A DNA stretch of 64,000 nucleotides. Origin: Olsenella sp. An290. GTDB taxonomy: Bacteria > Actinomycetota > Coriobacteriia > Coriobacteriales > Atopobiaceae. The translations under genes were made by a program, and so were the position numbers. Under the pieces are notes generated by a model. That model was not told where the DNA came from. It did not search any database and saw only the letters and a list, made by a program, of their open reading frames with translations. Positions 51,865-59,914 of this stretch are shown here, piece after piece (the first letter of the stretch is position 1; the number at the start of each line of letters is the position of its first letter). Location of the stretch: NCBI RefSeq assembly GCF_002159535.1, contig NZ_NFIU01000005.1, positions 60,431-124,430 on the forward strand, written 5' to 3'.

Positions 51865-52734
51865 ATGGCACAGGTTACCGCCGCTCTCGTCAAGCAGCTC
51901 CGCGAGATGACCGACTCCCCGATGATGGAGTGCAAGAAGGCCCTCGTCGAGGCTGACGGCGACATCGAGAAGGCCGTCGACATCCTCCGCACCATGGGCA
52001 TCGCCAAGGCCGTCAAGCGCGCCGGCCGCGACACCAACGAGGGCACCATCGCCACCTACATCTCCGAGGACGGCAAGGTCGGCGCCATCCTCGAGCTCAC
52101 CTGCGAGACCGACTTCGTGGGCACCAACCCCAAGTTCTGCGGCTTTGCCGCCGAGCTCGCCAAGGTCGTCGCCGAGAACGACCCGGCCGACGCCGAGGCT
52201 CTCAAGTCCTGCGCCATGGGTGAGTCCACCGTCGAGGCCGAGCTCACCGAGATGATCCACGTCATCGGCGAGAACATGAAGATTGCCCGCTTCGACCGCG
52301 TCGTCGCCGAGAACGGCGCCCTCGGCAGCTACATCCACCTCGGCGGCAAGCTCGCCGACATCGTGACCTTCGCCTTCGGCAAGGCCGAGACCGCCTCCAA
52401 CGACGAGTTCAAGGCCTTCGCGCACGACGTGGCCATGCAGGTCGCCGCCGCCGCGCCCGTCGCCGCCCGCCGCGACGACGTCCCCGCCGACGTGATCGAG
52501 CACGAGCTCAGCATCTACAAGGCCCAGGCCGCCGAGTCCGGCAAGCCGGAGGCCATCCAGGAGAAGATGGCCCAGGGTCGTCTCGAGAAGTACTTCAAGG
52601 AGAGCGTCCTCACCGAGCAGGAGTTCGTCAAGGACTCCTCCCTCACCATCGGCCAGCTCGCCAAGAACGTCTCGAAGTCCGTCGACGACCAGATCGAGGT
52701 CATGAGCTTCGTTCGCTACACGTTCGGCGAGTAG
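51865..52734 (+). CDS. tsf: Elongation factor Ts
   Basis: Guanine nucleotide exchange factor for EF-Tu, 289 residues. The N-terminal UBA-like domain is VKQLREMTDSPMMECKKAL with the signature REMT, and the core has TYISEDGKVGAILELTCETDFV. The C-terminal part ends DDQIEVMSFVRYTFGE. It follows rpsB after 29 bases with GAGGAGA upstream and ends at a strong hairpin. Confidence 0.97.
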   Translation: MAQVTAALVKQLREMTDSPMMECKKALVEADGDIEKAVDILRTMGIAKAVKRAGRDTNEGTIATYISEDGKVGAILELTCETDFVGTNPKFCGFAAELAKVVAENDPADAEALKSCAMGESTVEAELTEMIHVIGENMKIARFDRVVAENGALGSYIHLGGKLADIVTFAFGKAETASNDEFKAFAHDVAMQVAAAAPVAARRDDVPADVIEHELSIYKAQAAESGKPEAIQEKMAQGRLEKYFKESVLTEQEFVKDSSLTIGQLAKNVSKSVDDQIEVMSFVRYTFGE

Positions 52735-52756
52735 CCGCACGACCAAGCACTTCCTG

Positions 52757-52795
52757 GCGGGCCCGGCAAGCGATTGCCGGGCCCGCTCATATGTG
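52757..52795 (+). terminator. Terminator after tsf
   Basis: A perfect 13-bp stem (52757-52769 with 52774-52786) capped by a GCGA tetraloop. The T-run is weak (TCATATGTG). Confidence 0.75.
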
Positions 52796-52842
52796 CGTCA
52801 TGGGCGCTCGCCGCCCCGGGAGGGGGCGAGCGCGCGGCGCTC

Positions 52843-52851
52843 TGCTAGAAT
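52843..52851 (+). promoter_or_regulatory. Extended -10 promoter of the pyrH-frr operon
   Basis: TGCTAGAAT, the same extended -10 string as before the cyclophilin gene. No -35 of quality is present. The leader would be about 50 bases to the pyrH start. Confidence 0.55.
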
Positions 52852-52906
52852 CACAGGATGAGACGGTCGCCCGGCGACCATGAATCACTATCGAGTGGAG
52901 GTTGGC

Positions 52907-53629
52907 TTGTCCGAGATGAAGTACAAGCGCGTCCTGCTCAAGCTCTCCGGCGAGGCGCTGATGGGCGAGAGGTCCTTCGGCATCGACCCGGCCGTGCCCC
53001 AGCGGCTCGCAGAGGAGATCAAGCCCGTCTGGGAGGCGGGCGTCCAGGTGGCCATCGTCGTGGGCGGCGGCAACATCTTCCGCGGCCTGTCCGGCGCCGC
53101 GGCCGGGATGGACCGCGCGCAGGGCGACAACATGGGCATGCTCGCCACGGTCATCAACTCGCTCTCCCTTCAGGACTGCTTCGAGCGAAACGGCATGGAC
53201 TGCCGCGTCATGAGCGCGATCGACATGCGCCAGATCGCCGAGCCCTACATCCGGCGCCGCGCGATCCGCCACCTCGAGAAGGGGCGCATCACCATCTATG
53301 CGGCCGGCACCGGCAACCCCTACTTCACCACGGACACGGCCGCCGCTCTGCGCGCCTGCGAGATCAACGCCGAGGTCCTCATGAAGGCCACCAACGTGGA
53401 CGGCATCTACGACGCCGACCCCAAGAAGGACCCGTCCGCGCGCCGCTTCGACACCATCACCTACCGCGAGGTCCTCTCCCGCGACCTCAAGGTCATGGAC
53501 GCCACCGCCACGGCGCTCTGCCATGACAACAAGATGCCCATCATGGTCTTTGACATCAACCAGCCCGGCGTGTTCATGCAGGCCATCAGCGGCGAGCACG
53601 TGGGCACCACCGTCGTCGAGGAGGACTAG
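52907..53629 (+). CDS. pyrH: Uridylate kinase
   Basis: Phosphorylates UMP to UDP in pyrimidine synthesis; hexameric amino-acid-kinase fold. It has 240 residues. Motifs are [51 protein letters not shown] and [15 protein letters not shown] chose TTG at 52907, five bases after GGAGG (52897-52901), giving MSEMKYKRV; the ATG at 52916 is too far from that site and the ATG at 52880 lacks one. It is followed after two bases by frr. Confidence 0.95.
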   Translation: MSEMKYKRVLLKLSGEALMGERSFGIDPAVPQRLAEEIKPVWEAGVQVAIVVGGGNIFRGLSGAAAGMDRAQGDNMGMLATVINSLSLQDCFERNGMDCRVMSAIDMRQIAEPYIRRRAIRHLEKGRITIYAAGTGNPYFTTDTAAALRACEINAEVLMKATNVDGIYDADPKKDPSARRFDTITYREVLSRDLKVMDATATALCHDNKMPIMVFDINQPGVFMQAISGEHVGTTVVEED

Positions 53630-53631
53630 AC

Positions 53632-54177
53632 ATGAGCCAGTACACCGAGAAGGCCGAGAAGAACATGCGCAAGTGCCTGGACACCCTGAAGTCCAACTTC
53701 GCGCGCGTGCGCACCGGTCGCGCCTCCGCCGCCATCCTCGAGCCGATCATGGTCGACTACTACGGCCAGCCCACGCCGATCACCCAGCTCGCGGGCGTGA
53801 AGGTCCCCGAGGCCTCCATGCTCGTCGTCGAGCCCTGGGACAAGAGCGCCCTGCGCTCCATCGAGAAGGCCATCGAGAGCTCCGACCTCGGCATCACGCC
53901 CTCCAACGACGGCGTCTGCATCCGCCTGCCGTTCCCCAAGCCCACCGAGGAGCGCCGCCGCGAGCTCGTCAAGGAGTGCAAGGAGCTCGCCGAGGAGGCC
54001 CGCATCGCCATCCGCAACGTCCGTCGTGACGTCAACGGCAAAATCGAGCGCGACGAGGAGCTCTCCGACGACGAGATGAGCCGCGAGAAGAAGGCCATCC
54101 AGAAGGTCACGGACTCCTTCGTGGCCCAGATCGAGGAGCTCCTCAAGGCCAAGAGCGCGGAAGTGATGGAGATCTAG
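53632..54177 (+). CDS. frr: Ribosome recycling factor
   Basis: Splits post-termination ribosomes with EF-G. It has 181 residues: a three-helix bundle plus a small domain. Family features are KCLDTLKSNFARVRTGRASAAILEPI, DYYGQPTPITQLA, VEPWDKSALRSIEKAIESSDLG and VRRDVNGKIERDEE. The gene starts right after pyrH, a near-universal pairing. Confidence 0.97.
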   Translation: MSQYTEKAEKNMRKCLDTLKSNFARVRTGRASAAILEPIMVDYYGQPTPITQLAGVKVPEASMLVVEPWDKSALRSIEKAIESSDLGITPSNDGVCIRLPFPKPTEERRRELVKECKELAEEARIAIRNVRRDVNGKIERDEELSDDEMSREKKAIQKVTDSFVAQIEELLKAKSAEVMEI

Positions 54178-54179
54178 GG

Positions 54180-54965
54180 GTGCGCATCGACACAGACCAG
54201 CTCCGCGCGTACTTCTCTGACGCGCCCGAGGACATCGCCCTTGACGACGTCGACCTCGGGCGCGTTCCCGCGCACGTCTCCATCATCATGGACGGAAACG
54301 GGCGCTGGGCCGAGGCGCGCGGGCTCGACCGCTCCCAGGGGCACGTCGCGGGGGTCGACGCGCTTCGCGAGGCGGTGACCACGAGCGTGAGGCTCGGCCT
54401 CGACGCGCTCTCCGTCTACGCCTTCTCCACGGAGAACTGGAGGCGGCCCCAGCGAGAGGTCAACCTCCTCATGCACCTCTTTGCCACGACCCTCGTGCAT
54501 GAGCTGCCGCTCTTCCACCAGGAGAACGTCCGCCTGCGCTTCCTCGGCGACCTCACCGCCCTGCCCGAGGCCACCCAGGAGGTCTTCCAGCAGGGTCTCG
54601 ACGAGACGGCCGACCACACGGGCATGACCTTCGCGCTCGCCGTGAACTACGGATCGCGCGCCGAGATAGCGCGCGCCGCGCGCCTGCTCGCCGAGGACGT
54701 CGCCGCGGGCAGGCTCACGCCCGACCAGGTCAACGAGGACGCCCTCGCCGCGCGCCTCTACACGACGGGCATGCCCGACCCGGACCTCCTCATCCGCACC
54801 TCGGGGGAGCTCAGGCTCTCCAACTACCTCCTCTGGCAGCTCGCCTACACGGAGTTCTACGTCACCCCGACCCTCTGGCCCGACTTCACCCGTTGGGACT
54901 TCCTGCGCGCCATCGCCTCCTTCCAGGGCCGCTCGCGGCGCTTCGGAGGGGTGGTGGGGAAATGA
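54180..54965 (+). CDS. uppS: Undecaprenyl diphosphate synthase (cis-prenyltransferase)
   Basis: Elongates farnesyl diphosphate with isopentenyl units to the C55 carrier for wall synthesis. It has 261 residues. The catalytic Asp is D38 in IIMDGNGRWAEARGL, then VYAFSTENWRRPQREVN, and the late DLLIRTSGELRLSNYLLWQLAYTEFY and TLWPDFTRWDF. The start is GTG at 54180, two bases after frr. It overlaps cdsA by ATGA. Confidence 0.95.
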   Translation: MRIDTDQLRAYFSDAPEDIALDDVDLGRVPAHVSIIMDGNGRWAEARGLDRSQGHVAGVDALREAVTTSVRLGLDALSVYAFSTENWRRPQREVNLLMHLFATTLVHELPLFHQENVRLRFLGDLTALPEATQEVFQQGLDETADHTGMTFALAVNYGSRAEIARAARLLAEDVAAGRLTPDQVNEDALAARLYTTGMPDPDLLIRTSGELRLSNYLLWQLAYTEFYVTPTLWPDFTRWDFLRAIASFQGRSRRFGGVVGK

Positions 54966-55909
54966 CCGACCGCCGCGCGGACGGTCCTTCTCGCGAGACC
55001 GCGGGCCTCGACCGCCAGATAGCGCGCCTCGAGGACCGCAGGGCCTCGAAGGAGGAGCGACGCGCCGCCGGGGACCTCACCGGCCAGCGGGCGCGCACCT
55101 CGGCCGAGCGCCTGCTCACGCGCACCACCTCGGGCGCCATCTACGCCATCGTGACCCTCGTCTGCATCTTTGCCGGCCCCATCCCCACGACCGTGCTCAT
55201 CGCGGCCGAGGCGTGGCTGTGCTGCTCGGAGTTCTTCCGCATCTGCCGCATGGGCGGGCGCATGCCCAACGAGGTCATTGGCCTGTTCGCTGCGCTGCTC
55301 TTCCCGCTCGCCGCGCTCTGGCACGGCCTGCTCGCCCTCACGCTCGTCATCTTTGTCCTGCTCATGGCCTGCGCGTGCTGGTACGTCTTCACGCCGCGCG
55401 CCAACGTCGCCGACGTCGCCGTGACGGCCCTGGGACCCCTCTACACCTCGCTCGCGTTCTCGAGCATCGTGCTCATCAGGATGTCGGACGCCGGCCTTGC
55501 CGGCGCGGCCCTCACCCTGGCCGTCATGTTCTCCGTCTGGGCCAACGACGCCTTCGCCTACTTCGTCGGGTCCGCCATCGGCTCCCACAAGCTCGCGCCG
55601 CGCATCTCGCCGAGCAAGAGCGTCGAGGGCTTCTTCGGCGGACTTGTGGGCTCGGTGCTCGTGTGGCTCGTCCTCTCCCTCGCCGTGGTGCGCTCGCTCG
55701 ATCCCGGCATGGCCGTGGCCTGCGGCCTCATCGTGGGGGCGGCGGGCGTCATCGGCGACCTCTTCGAGTCGCGCCTCAAGCGCGGCGTCGGCGTGAAGGA
55801 CTCCGGCAACCTCATCCCGGGGCACGGCGGGCTGCTCGACCGCTCGGACTCCATGCTCTTTGCCAGCATGGCCGCCTACTTCCTGCTGCTCTTTGGAGGC
55901 ATCCTGTGA
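54962..55909 (+). CDS. cdsA: Phosphatidate cytidylyltransferase
   Basis: Makes CDP-diacylglycerol, the phospholipid precursor, in the membrane. It has 315 residues with about eight hydrophobic helices after a charged, basic N-terminus of 55 residues. The family signature is near the end: SRLKRGVGVKDSGNLIPGHGG followed by DRSDSM. The start overlaps uppS and the end overlaps dxr (GTGA), so uppS-cdsA-dxr-rseP-ispG is a tightly coupled run. Confidence 0.94.
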   Translation: MTDRRADGPSRETAGLDRQIARLEDRRASKEERRAAGDLTGQRARTSAERLLTRTTSGAIYAIVTLVCIFAGPIPTTVLIAAEAWLCCSEFFRICRMGGRMPNEVIGLFAALLFPLAALWHGLLALTLVIFVLLMACACWYVFTPRANVADVAVTALGPLYTSLAFSSIVLIRMSDAGLAGAALTLAVMFSVWANDAFAYFVGSAIGSHKLAPRISPSKSVEGFFGGLVGSVLVWLVLSLAVVRSLDPGMAVACGLIVGAAGVIGDLFESRLKRGVGVKDSGNLIPGHGGLLDRSDSMLFASMAAYFLLLFGGIL

Positions 55910-57105
55910 CGATCTTCGAGGACTGTGCCCCGCGCGCGGGGCGCCCGCGGCCGCTTCGGGTGGCCGTGCTCGGCTGCTCGGGCTCCATCGGCACCCAGAC
56001 GCTCGACGTCTGCCGCCGCCACGCCGACCGCGTCAGGGTCACGGCCCTGAGCGTCGACACGAGCACGGCGGCCCTCGTGTCGGCGGCGCGCGCGTTCGGC
56101 GCGGCCCACGTGGCCGTGGCAAACGGCGGGCGCGCGGGCGACCCGGTCCTCTCCGAGCTGCCGGCCGGCTGCGAGCTCGCCTGCGGGCCCGAGGCCGTGA
56201 CCGCGCTCGCGACGCTTCCCGACGTCGACCTTGTCGTCAACGCGCTCGTCGGCTTTGCGGGCATCCACGCGGGGTTCGCGGCGCTCTCGGCCGGCAAGGT
56301 CCTTGCCTACGCCAACAAGGAGTCGATCGTCGTTGGCGGAGACCTCATGATGCCGCTCGTGGCCCCCGGCCAGCTCCTTCCCGTGGACTCCGAGCACAGC
56401 GCCATCTACCAGTGCCTGGTGGGGGAGCGCCCCGAGAGCGTGCGGCGCCTCTGGCTCACCTGCTCCGGCGGCCCCTTCTTCGGGAGGTCCCGCGCCGAGC
56501 TCGCCTCCGTCACCGCGGCCGACGCGCTCGCCCACCCCACCTGGTCGATGGGCGAGAAGATCACCGTGGACTCCGCGACGCTCATGAACAAGGGCCTCGA
56601 GGTCATCGAGGCCCACCACCTCTTCCAGCAGCCTATCGACGCCGTCCGCGTGCTCGTCCACCGCGAGAGCAAGATCCACTCGATGGTCGAGTTCGTCGAC
56701 GGAGTCGTGAAGGCGCAGCTCGGCGGCTCGGACATGCGCGCCCCCATCCAGTACGCGCTCAGCTACCCCGAGCGCTGGGAGGCCTCGGTCGACCCCGTCG
56801 ACTGGTGCCGCGCCGACCCCTTCACCTTTGCCGAGGCCGACGAGGGGACCTTTGGCTGCCTCGCGCTCGCCCGTGCGGCGGGGCGCGCGGGCGGCACCCT
56901 GCCCTGCGCCATGAACGCGGCCAACGAGGTCGCCAACGAGGCCTTCCGCCGCGGCGCCTGCGGCTTCCTCGACATCGAGCGCGTCGTCTCCGCCGTCATG
57001 GACGCCACGCGCGTCGAGCCCGTCGAGAGCCTCGAGGCGCTCGTCGAGGTCGACGCGCGCTCGCGCGCGCTCGCCACGTCACGTCTCTCGGAGGTCACCC
57101 GTTGA
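55906..57105 (+). CDS. dxr: 1-deoxy-D-xylulose-5-phosphate reductoisomerase
   Basis: Second step of the non-mevalonate isoprenoid pathway. It has 399 residues. The NADPH motif VLGCSGSIGTQTLDV is near residue 20, and metal and substrate residues lie in ANKESIVVGGDL, VDSEHSAIYQ and SGGPFFGRSR. MGEKITVDSATLMNKGLEVIEA follows, and the end has the alpha-helical C-terminal domain. It starts with GTG overlapping the cdsA stop; rseP starts with TTG within its stop. Confidence 0.96.
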   Translation: MTIFEDCAPRAGRPRPLRVAVLGCSGSIGTQTLDVCRRHADRVRVTALSVDTSTAALVSAARAFGAAHVAVANGGRAGDPVLSELPAGCELACGPEAVTALATLPDVDLVVNALVGFAGIHAGFAALSAGKVLAYANKESIVVGGDLMMPLVAPGQLLPVDSEHSAIYQCLVGERPESVRRLWLTCSGGPFFGRSRAELASVTAADALAHPTWSMGEKITVDSATLMNKGLEVIEAHHLFQQPIDAVRVLVHRESKIHSMVEFVDGVVKAQLGGSDMRAPIQYALSYPERWEASVDPVDWCRADPFTFAEADEGTFGCLALARAAGRAGGTLPCAMNAANEVANEAFRRGACGFLDIERVVSAVMDATRVEPVESLEALVEVDARSRALATSRLSEVTR

Positions 57106-58487
57106 GCAGCCTACTCTCCCTCGTCTCCATCGTCTTCTGGGGCGTCCTCGTCCTGTCCGTCCTCGTCTTCGTCCACGAGGGCGGCCACTACCTCGCGGCG
57201 CGCGCCTTCCACGTGAGGGCGACCGAGTTCTTCCTCGGCCTGCCCTGCCGCTGGCACCTCTCCCGCAGGAGCCGCAAGGTCGGGACCGAGTTCGGCGTCA
57301 CGCCGCTGCTCCTCGGCGGCTACACGCGCATCTGCGGCATGGAGGGCACCGAGGACGAGCTTCTGGCGCCCGCACTCGCGCTCGTGACGGAACGCGGGCG
57401 CGTCCGCGTCGAGGACCTCGCGCGCGAGCTTGGCTGCGACGTCGACCGCGCCTACGGCCTCATGGCGACGCTGAGCGACTGGGCCTCCGTCGAGCCCTAC
57501 TACGACCCCGAGCTCGGCGAGGAGCCGAGCCAGAAGACCTACCCGGCCGCCTTCCAGGCCCCCGCGCGCGACGCCTCCCTGCTCACGCAGTACGACCGCG
57601 GCAACGACTTCTCGCGCCCCGGCGCCACCGCCGCGGGCGAGCCCCGCGCCGTGGACCTGCCGCCCGAGGAGCTCCTCGCGCATGAGCGGGCGCGGACCTA
57701 CCTCGGGACGTCGCTCCCGAAGCGCCTGGCCATGCTCGTGGCGGGCCCGGCGGTCAACGTCCTTCTCGCCTTCCTCATCGTCACGTGCGCCCTCATGGCC
57801 CGCGGCGTCGACTACGTGCCCAACGTCACCACGATAGGCGGCGTCGAGGAGGGCTCCGTCGCCGAGGCGGCGGGGCTTAAGGCGGGCGACACCATCACCG
57901 CGGTGGACGGCACCGCCGTCGACACCTGGGAGGCCATGAGCGCCGCGCTTGCGCCGCTCCTCGAGGAGGGGAGGGACTTCACCCTCACCTACGAGCGCGA
58001 CGGCTCCGAGCACGACGTCTCGATCGACCTTCCCGACGGCGAGCCCACCGAGCTTCTGGGGGTCCTCGCGCAGACGGCGACGTACCACCCCAGCCTCCCC
58101 GAGGCGGCCCAGGCCACGCTCGCCTACACCGGGCAGGTCGCGTCCTACGTGGCCCAGCTCATCCAGCCGCAGCACACCATGGAGGTCCTCGACCAATCGT
58201 CCTCGGTCGTCGGCATCTCCGTCATGGCCTCCGAGGCGGCCTCGTCCGGCCCCTACGAGCTCGCCCTCGTGGCGGCGGCCCTCTCCATGTCGCTCGGCTT
58301 CATGAACCTCCTGCCCATCCCGCCGCTTGACGGCGGCAAGGTCCTCGTCGAGCTCATCCAGCTCGTCATCAGGCGGCCGCTCTCCGCTCGCGTCCAGAAC
58401 GGCCTGAGCTACGTTGGCCTCGCCTTCTTTGCGTTCGTCTTCCTCTTCGTGCTCAAGAACGACATCGTGCGCTTTGTCATCGGGTAG
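57102..58487 (+). CDS. rseP: RseP/RasP-type site-2 metalloprotease with an unusually long internal insertion
   Basis: Intramembrane zinc protease of 461 residues that cuts transmembrane segments of regulators and leftover signal peptides. The zinc motif is HEGGH (H25, E26) in the first helix, and the third metal ligand is in PPLDGGKVL (D410). A PDZ domain spans about 245-315 (VEEGSVAEAAGLKAGDTITAVDG). Between GGYTRICGMEG (about 80) and the second helix (about 199) lie about 120 extra residues. Part of these (RVRVEDLARELGCDVDRAYGLM) looks like a helix-turn-helix segment. The start is TTG at 57102, seven bases after GGAGG, inside the dxr stop. Confidence 0.92.
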   Translation: MSSLLSLVSIVFWGVLVLSVLVFVHEGGHYLAARAFHVRATEFFLGLPCRWHLSRRSRKVGTEFGVTPLLLGGYTRICGMEGTEDELLAPALALVTERGRVRVEDLARELGCDVDRAYGLMATLSDWASVEPYYDPELGEEPSQKTYPAAFQAPARDASLLTQYDRGNDFSRPGATAAGEPRAVDLPPEELLAHERARTYLGTSLPKRLAMLVAGPAVNVLLAFLIVTCALMARGVDYVPNVTTIGGVEEGSVAEAAGLKAGDTITAVDGTAVDTWEAMSAALAPLLEEGRDFTLTYERDGSEHDVSIDLPDGEPTELLGVLAQTATYHPSLPEAAQATLAYTGQVASYVAQLIQPQHTMEVLDQSSSVVGISVMASEAASSGPYELALVAAALSMSLGFMNLLPIPPLDGGKVLVELIQLVIRRPLSARVQNGLSYVGLAFFAFVFLFVLKNDIVRFVIG

Positions 58488-58496
58488 GTGATCGTC

Positions 58497-59579
58497 ATGC
58501 CAGACGTCCTCGCGCGCACCCCCGCGCGCGCCCTCACGCGTCCCGTCCAGGTGGGCCCCGTCCAGGTGGGCGGTGGGGCGCCGGTCTCCGTCCAGTCCAT
58601 GTGCACGACCGACACCGCAGACGTCCCGGCCACGCTCGCCCAGATCGGCCGGCTCGCCGAGGCCGGGTGCGAGATCGTGCGCGTGGCGGTTCCGACGGCG
58701 GCCGCCCTGGACGGCTTTGCCGAGGTCTGCGCGGCCTCGCCGCTTCCCGTCGTGGCCGACATCCACTTTGACCACGCGCTCGCCATCGGGGCCTGCCGTC
58801 GCGGCGCCTCGGCGCTGCGCGTGAACCCCGGCAACATCGGCAGCTGGGAGCGCGTGGACGCCGTGATCGACGAGGCGGGCGCCGCCGGCGTCCCCATACG
58901 CATCGGCGTGAACGCCGGCTCGCTCGACCCCGCCTTCGCCGAGCGCGAGGACCTCACGCACGTCGAGAAGCTCGTGGGGTCGGCCACCTCCTTCGTCGAG
59001 CACTTCCGCGCCCGGGGCTTTGCCGACATCGTGCTCTCCGCGAAGGCCCACGGCGTGGTGACCACCGTCGAGGTGAACCGCGCCCTCTCGCGCGAGCTTC
59101 CCGACGTCCCGCTGCACATCGGGGTGACCGAGGCCGGGACCCTCCGGCAGGGGACCGTCAAGAACGCCGCCGCGATAGGCGCCCTGCTCATGGAGGGCAT
59201 CGGCGACACGGTCCGCCTCTCGCTCACCGCGGACCCCGTGGAGGAGGTCAACGTGGCCTGGGACCTGCTCTCGGCCGTGGGGCTGCGCCGGCTGCGCCCC
59301 GAGCTCGTGAGCTGCCCCACGTGCGGCCGCTGCCAGTGGGACCTCATGGGCGTCGCCGCCGAGGTGGAGCGCCGCCTTGCCGCCGTGCGCGCCCCCATCA
59401 CCGTGGCCGTCATGGGCTGCGTGGTGAACGGCCCCGGCGAGGCCAGGGGCGCCGACATCGGCCTTGCGGGCGGTCGCGGCAAGGCCGTGCTCTTTGCGGG
59501 GGGCGAGAAGATCCGCACCGTCGACGAGGCAGACGCCGTCGACGAGCTCTTCGCCGAGATCGAGCGCCGCTTCGTCTAG
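58497..59579 (+). CDS. ispG: 4-hydroxy-3-methylbut-2-enyl diphosphate synthase (flavodoxin/ferredoxin)
   Basis: Sixth step of the non-mevalonate pathway, a 4Fe-4S reductase. It has 360 residues. A TIM-barrel N-terminal part starts PVQVGGGAPVSVQSMCTTDT, has VADIHFDHALAIGA and LRVNPGNIG, and the C-terminal cluster domain holds C273 and C276 (SCPTCGRCQWDL, with C279 nearby) and C308 (MGCVVNGPGEA). I chose the ATG at 58497 after GGGTAGG; a GTG at 58488 directly follows the rseP stop. It ends the isoprenoid run; a 335-base gap with hairpins follows. Confidence 0.95.
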   Translation: MPDVLARTPARALTRPVQVGPVQVGGGAPVSVQSMCTTDTADVPATLAQIGRLAEAGCEIVRVAVPTAAALDGFAEVCAASPLPVVADIHFDHALAIGACRRGASALRVNPGNIGSWERVDAVIDEAGAAGVPIRIGVNAGSLDPAFAEREDLTHVEKLVGSATSFVEHFRARGFADIVLSAKAHGVVTTVEVNRALSRELPDVPLHIGVTEAGTLRQGTVKNAAAIGALLMEGIGDTVRLSLTADPVEEVNVAWDLLSAVGLRRLRPELVSCPTCGRCQWDLMGVAAEVERRLAAVRAPITVAVMGCVVNGPGEARGADIGLAGGRGKAVLFAGGEKIRTVDEADAVDELFAEIERRFV

Positions 59580-59586
59580 ATCGTCC

Positions 59587-59689
59587 GGCCCTGCGCCGGG
59601 CCGGGCAACCCCCGGCGCTCAGACAGCTTCGCCGCAAAGGACGCGGCTGCAGAACTCGCGGCGGGAGTTGCCCGGGCCGGCGCAGGGCC
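59587..59689. repeat. Hairpin element 1 (structured intergenic repeat)
   Basis: The outer stem pairs 59587-59609 with 59667-59689 at 22 of 23 positions. An inner stem GCCGC/GCGGC (59631-59635 with 59643-59647) has a 7-base loop. The segments CGCTCAGACAGCTT (59616-59629) and AGAACTCGCGGCGG (59651-59664) recur exactly, in reverse orientation, in element 2 at the same structural places. The outer stems of the two elements differ in sequence but both pair. The first copy begins eight bases after ispG and might double as its terminator, though no T-run follows. Confidence 0.85.
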
Positions 59690-59731
59690 TGCGGCCACGT
59701 TGCGGATTCTGTCGACGGCGTAACGTCATGG

Positions 59732-59829
59732 CCGCTGCCCCGGCGGGGCCCACCTCCGCCGCGAGTTCTTGGCGCGCCCTCTGCGCCAAGCTGTCTGAGC
59801 GCCGGAGGTGGGCCCCGCCGGGGCAGCGG
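59732..59829. repeat. Hairpin element 2 (reverse-oriented relative of element 1)
   Basis: The outer stem is perfect over 27 bp (59732-59758 with 59803-59829). The inner stem TTGGCGC/GCGCCAA (59769-59775 with 59783-59789) has a 7-base loop. The asymmetric internal loop holds the reverse complements of the two 14-base segments seen in element 1 (59788-59801 and 59756-59769). It lies 85 bases before proS. Together with element 1 it makes up most of the ispG-proS gap; a TAGAAT at 59873-59878 is a possible -10 for proS. Confidence 0.87.
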
Positions 59830-59914
59830 AGGTCGAGTTGCCACCCCGACCGTTCTTCTCGCCCGTATGTCGTAGAATCGTGAGCGTTACATTCGACGCA
59901 GAAAGGGAACGCAC

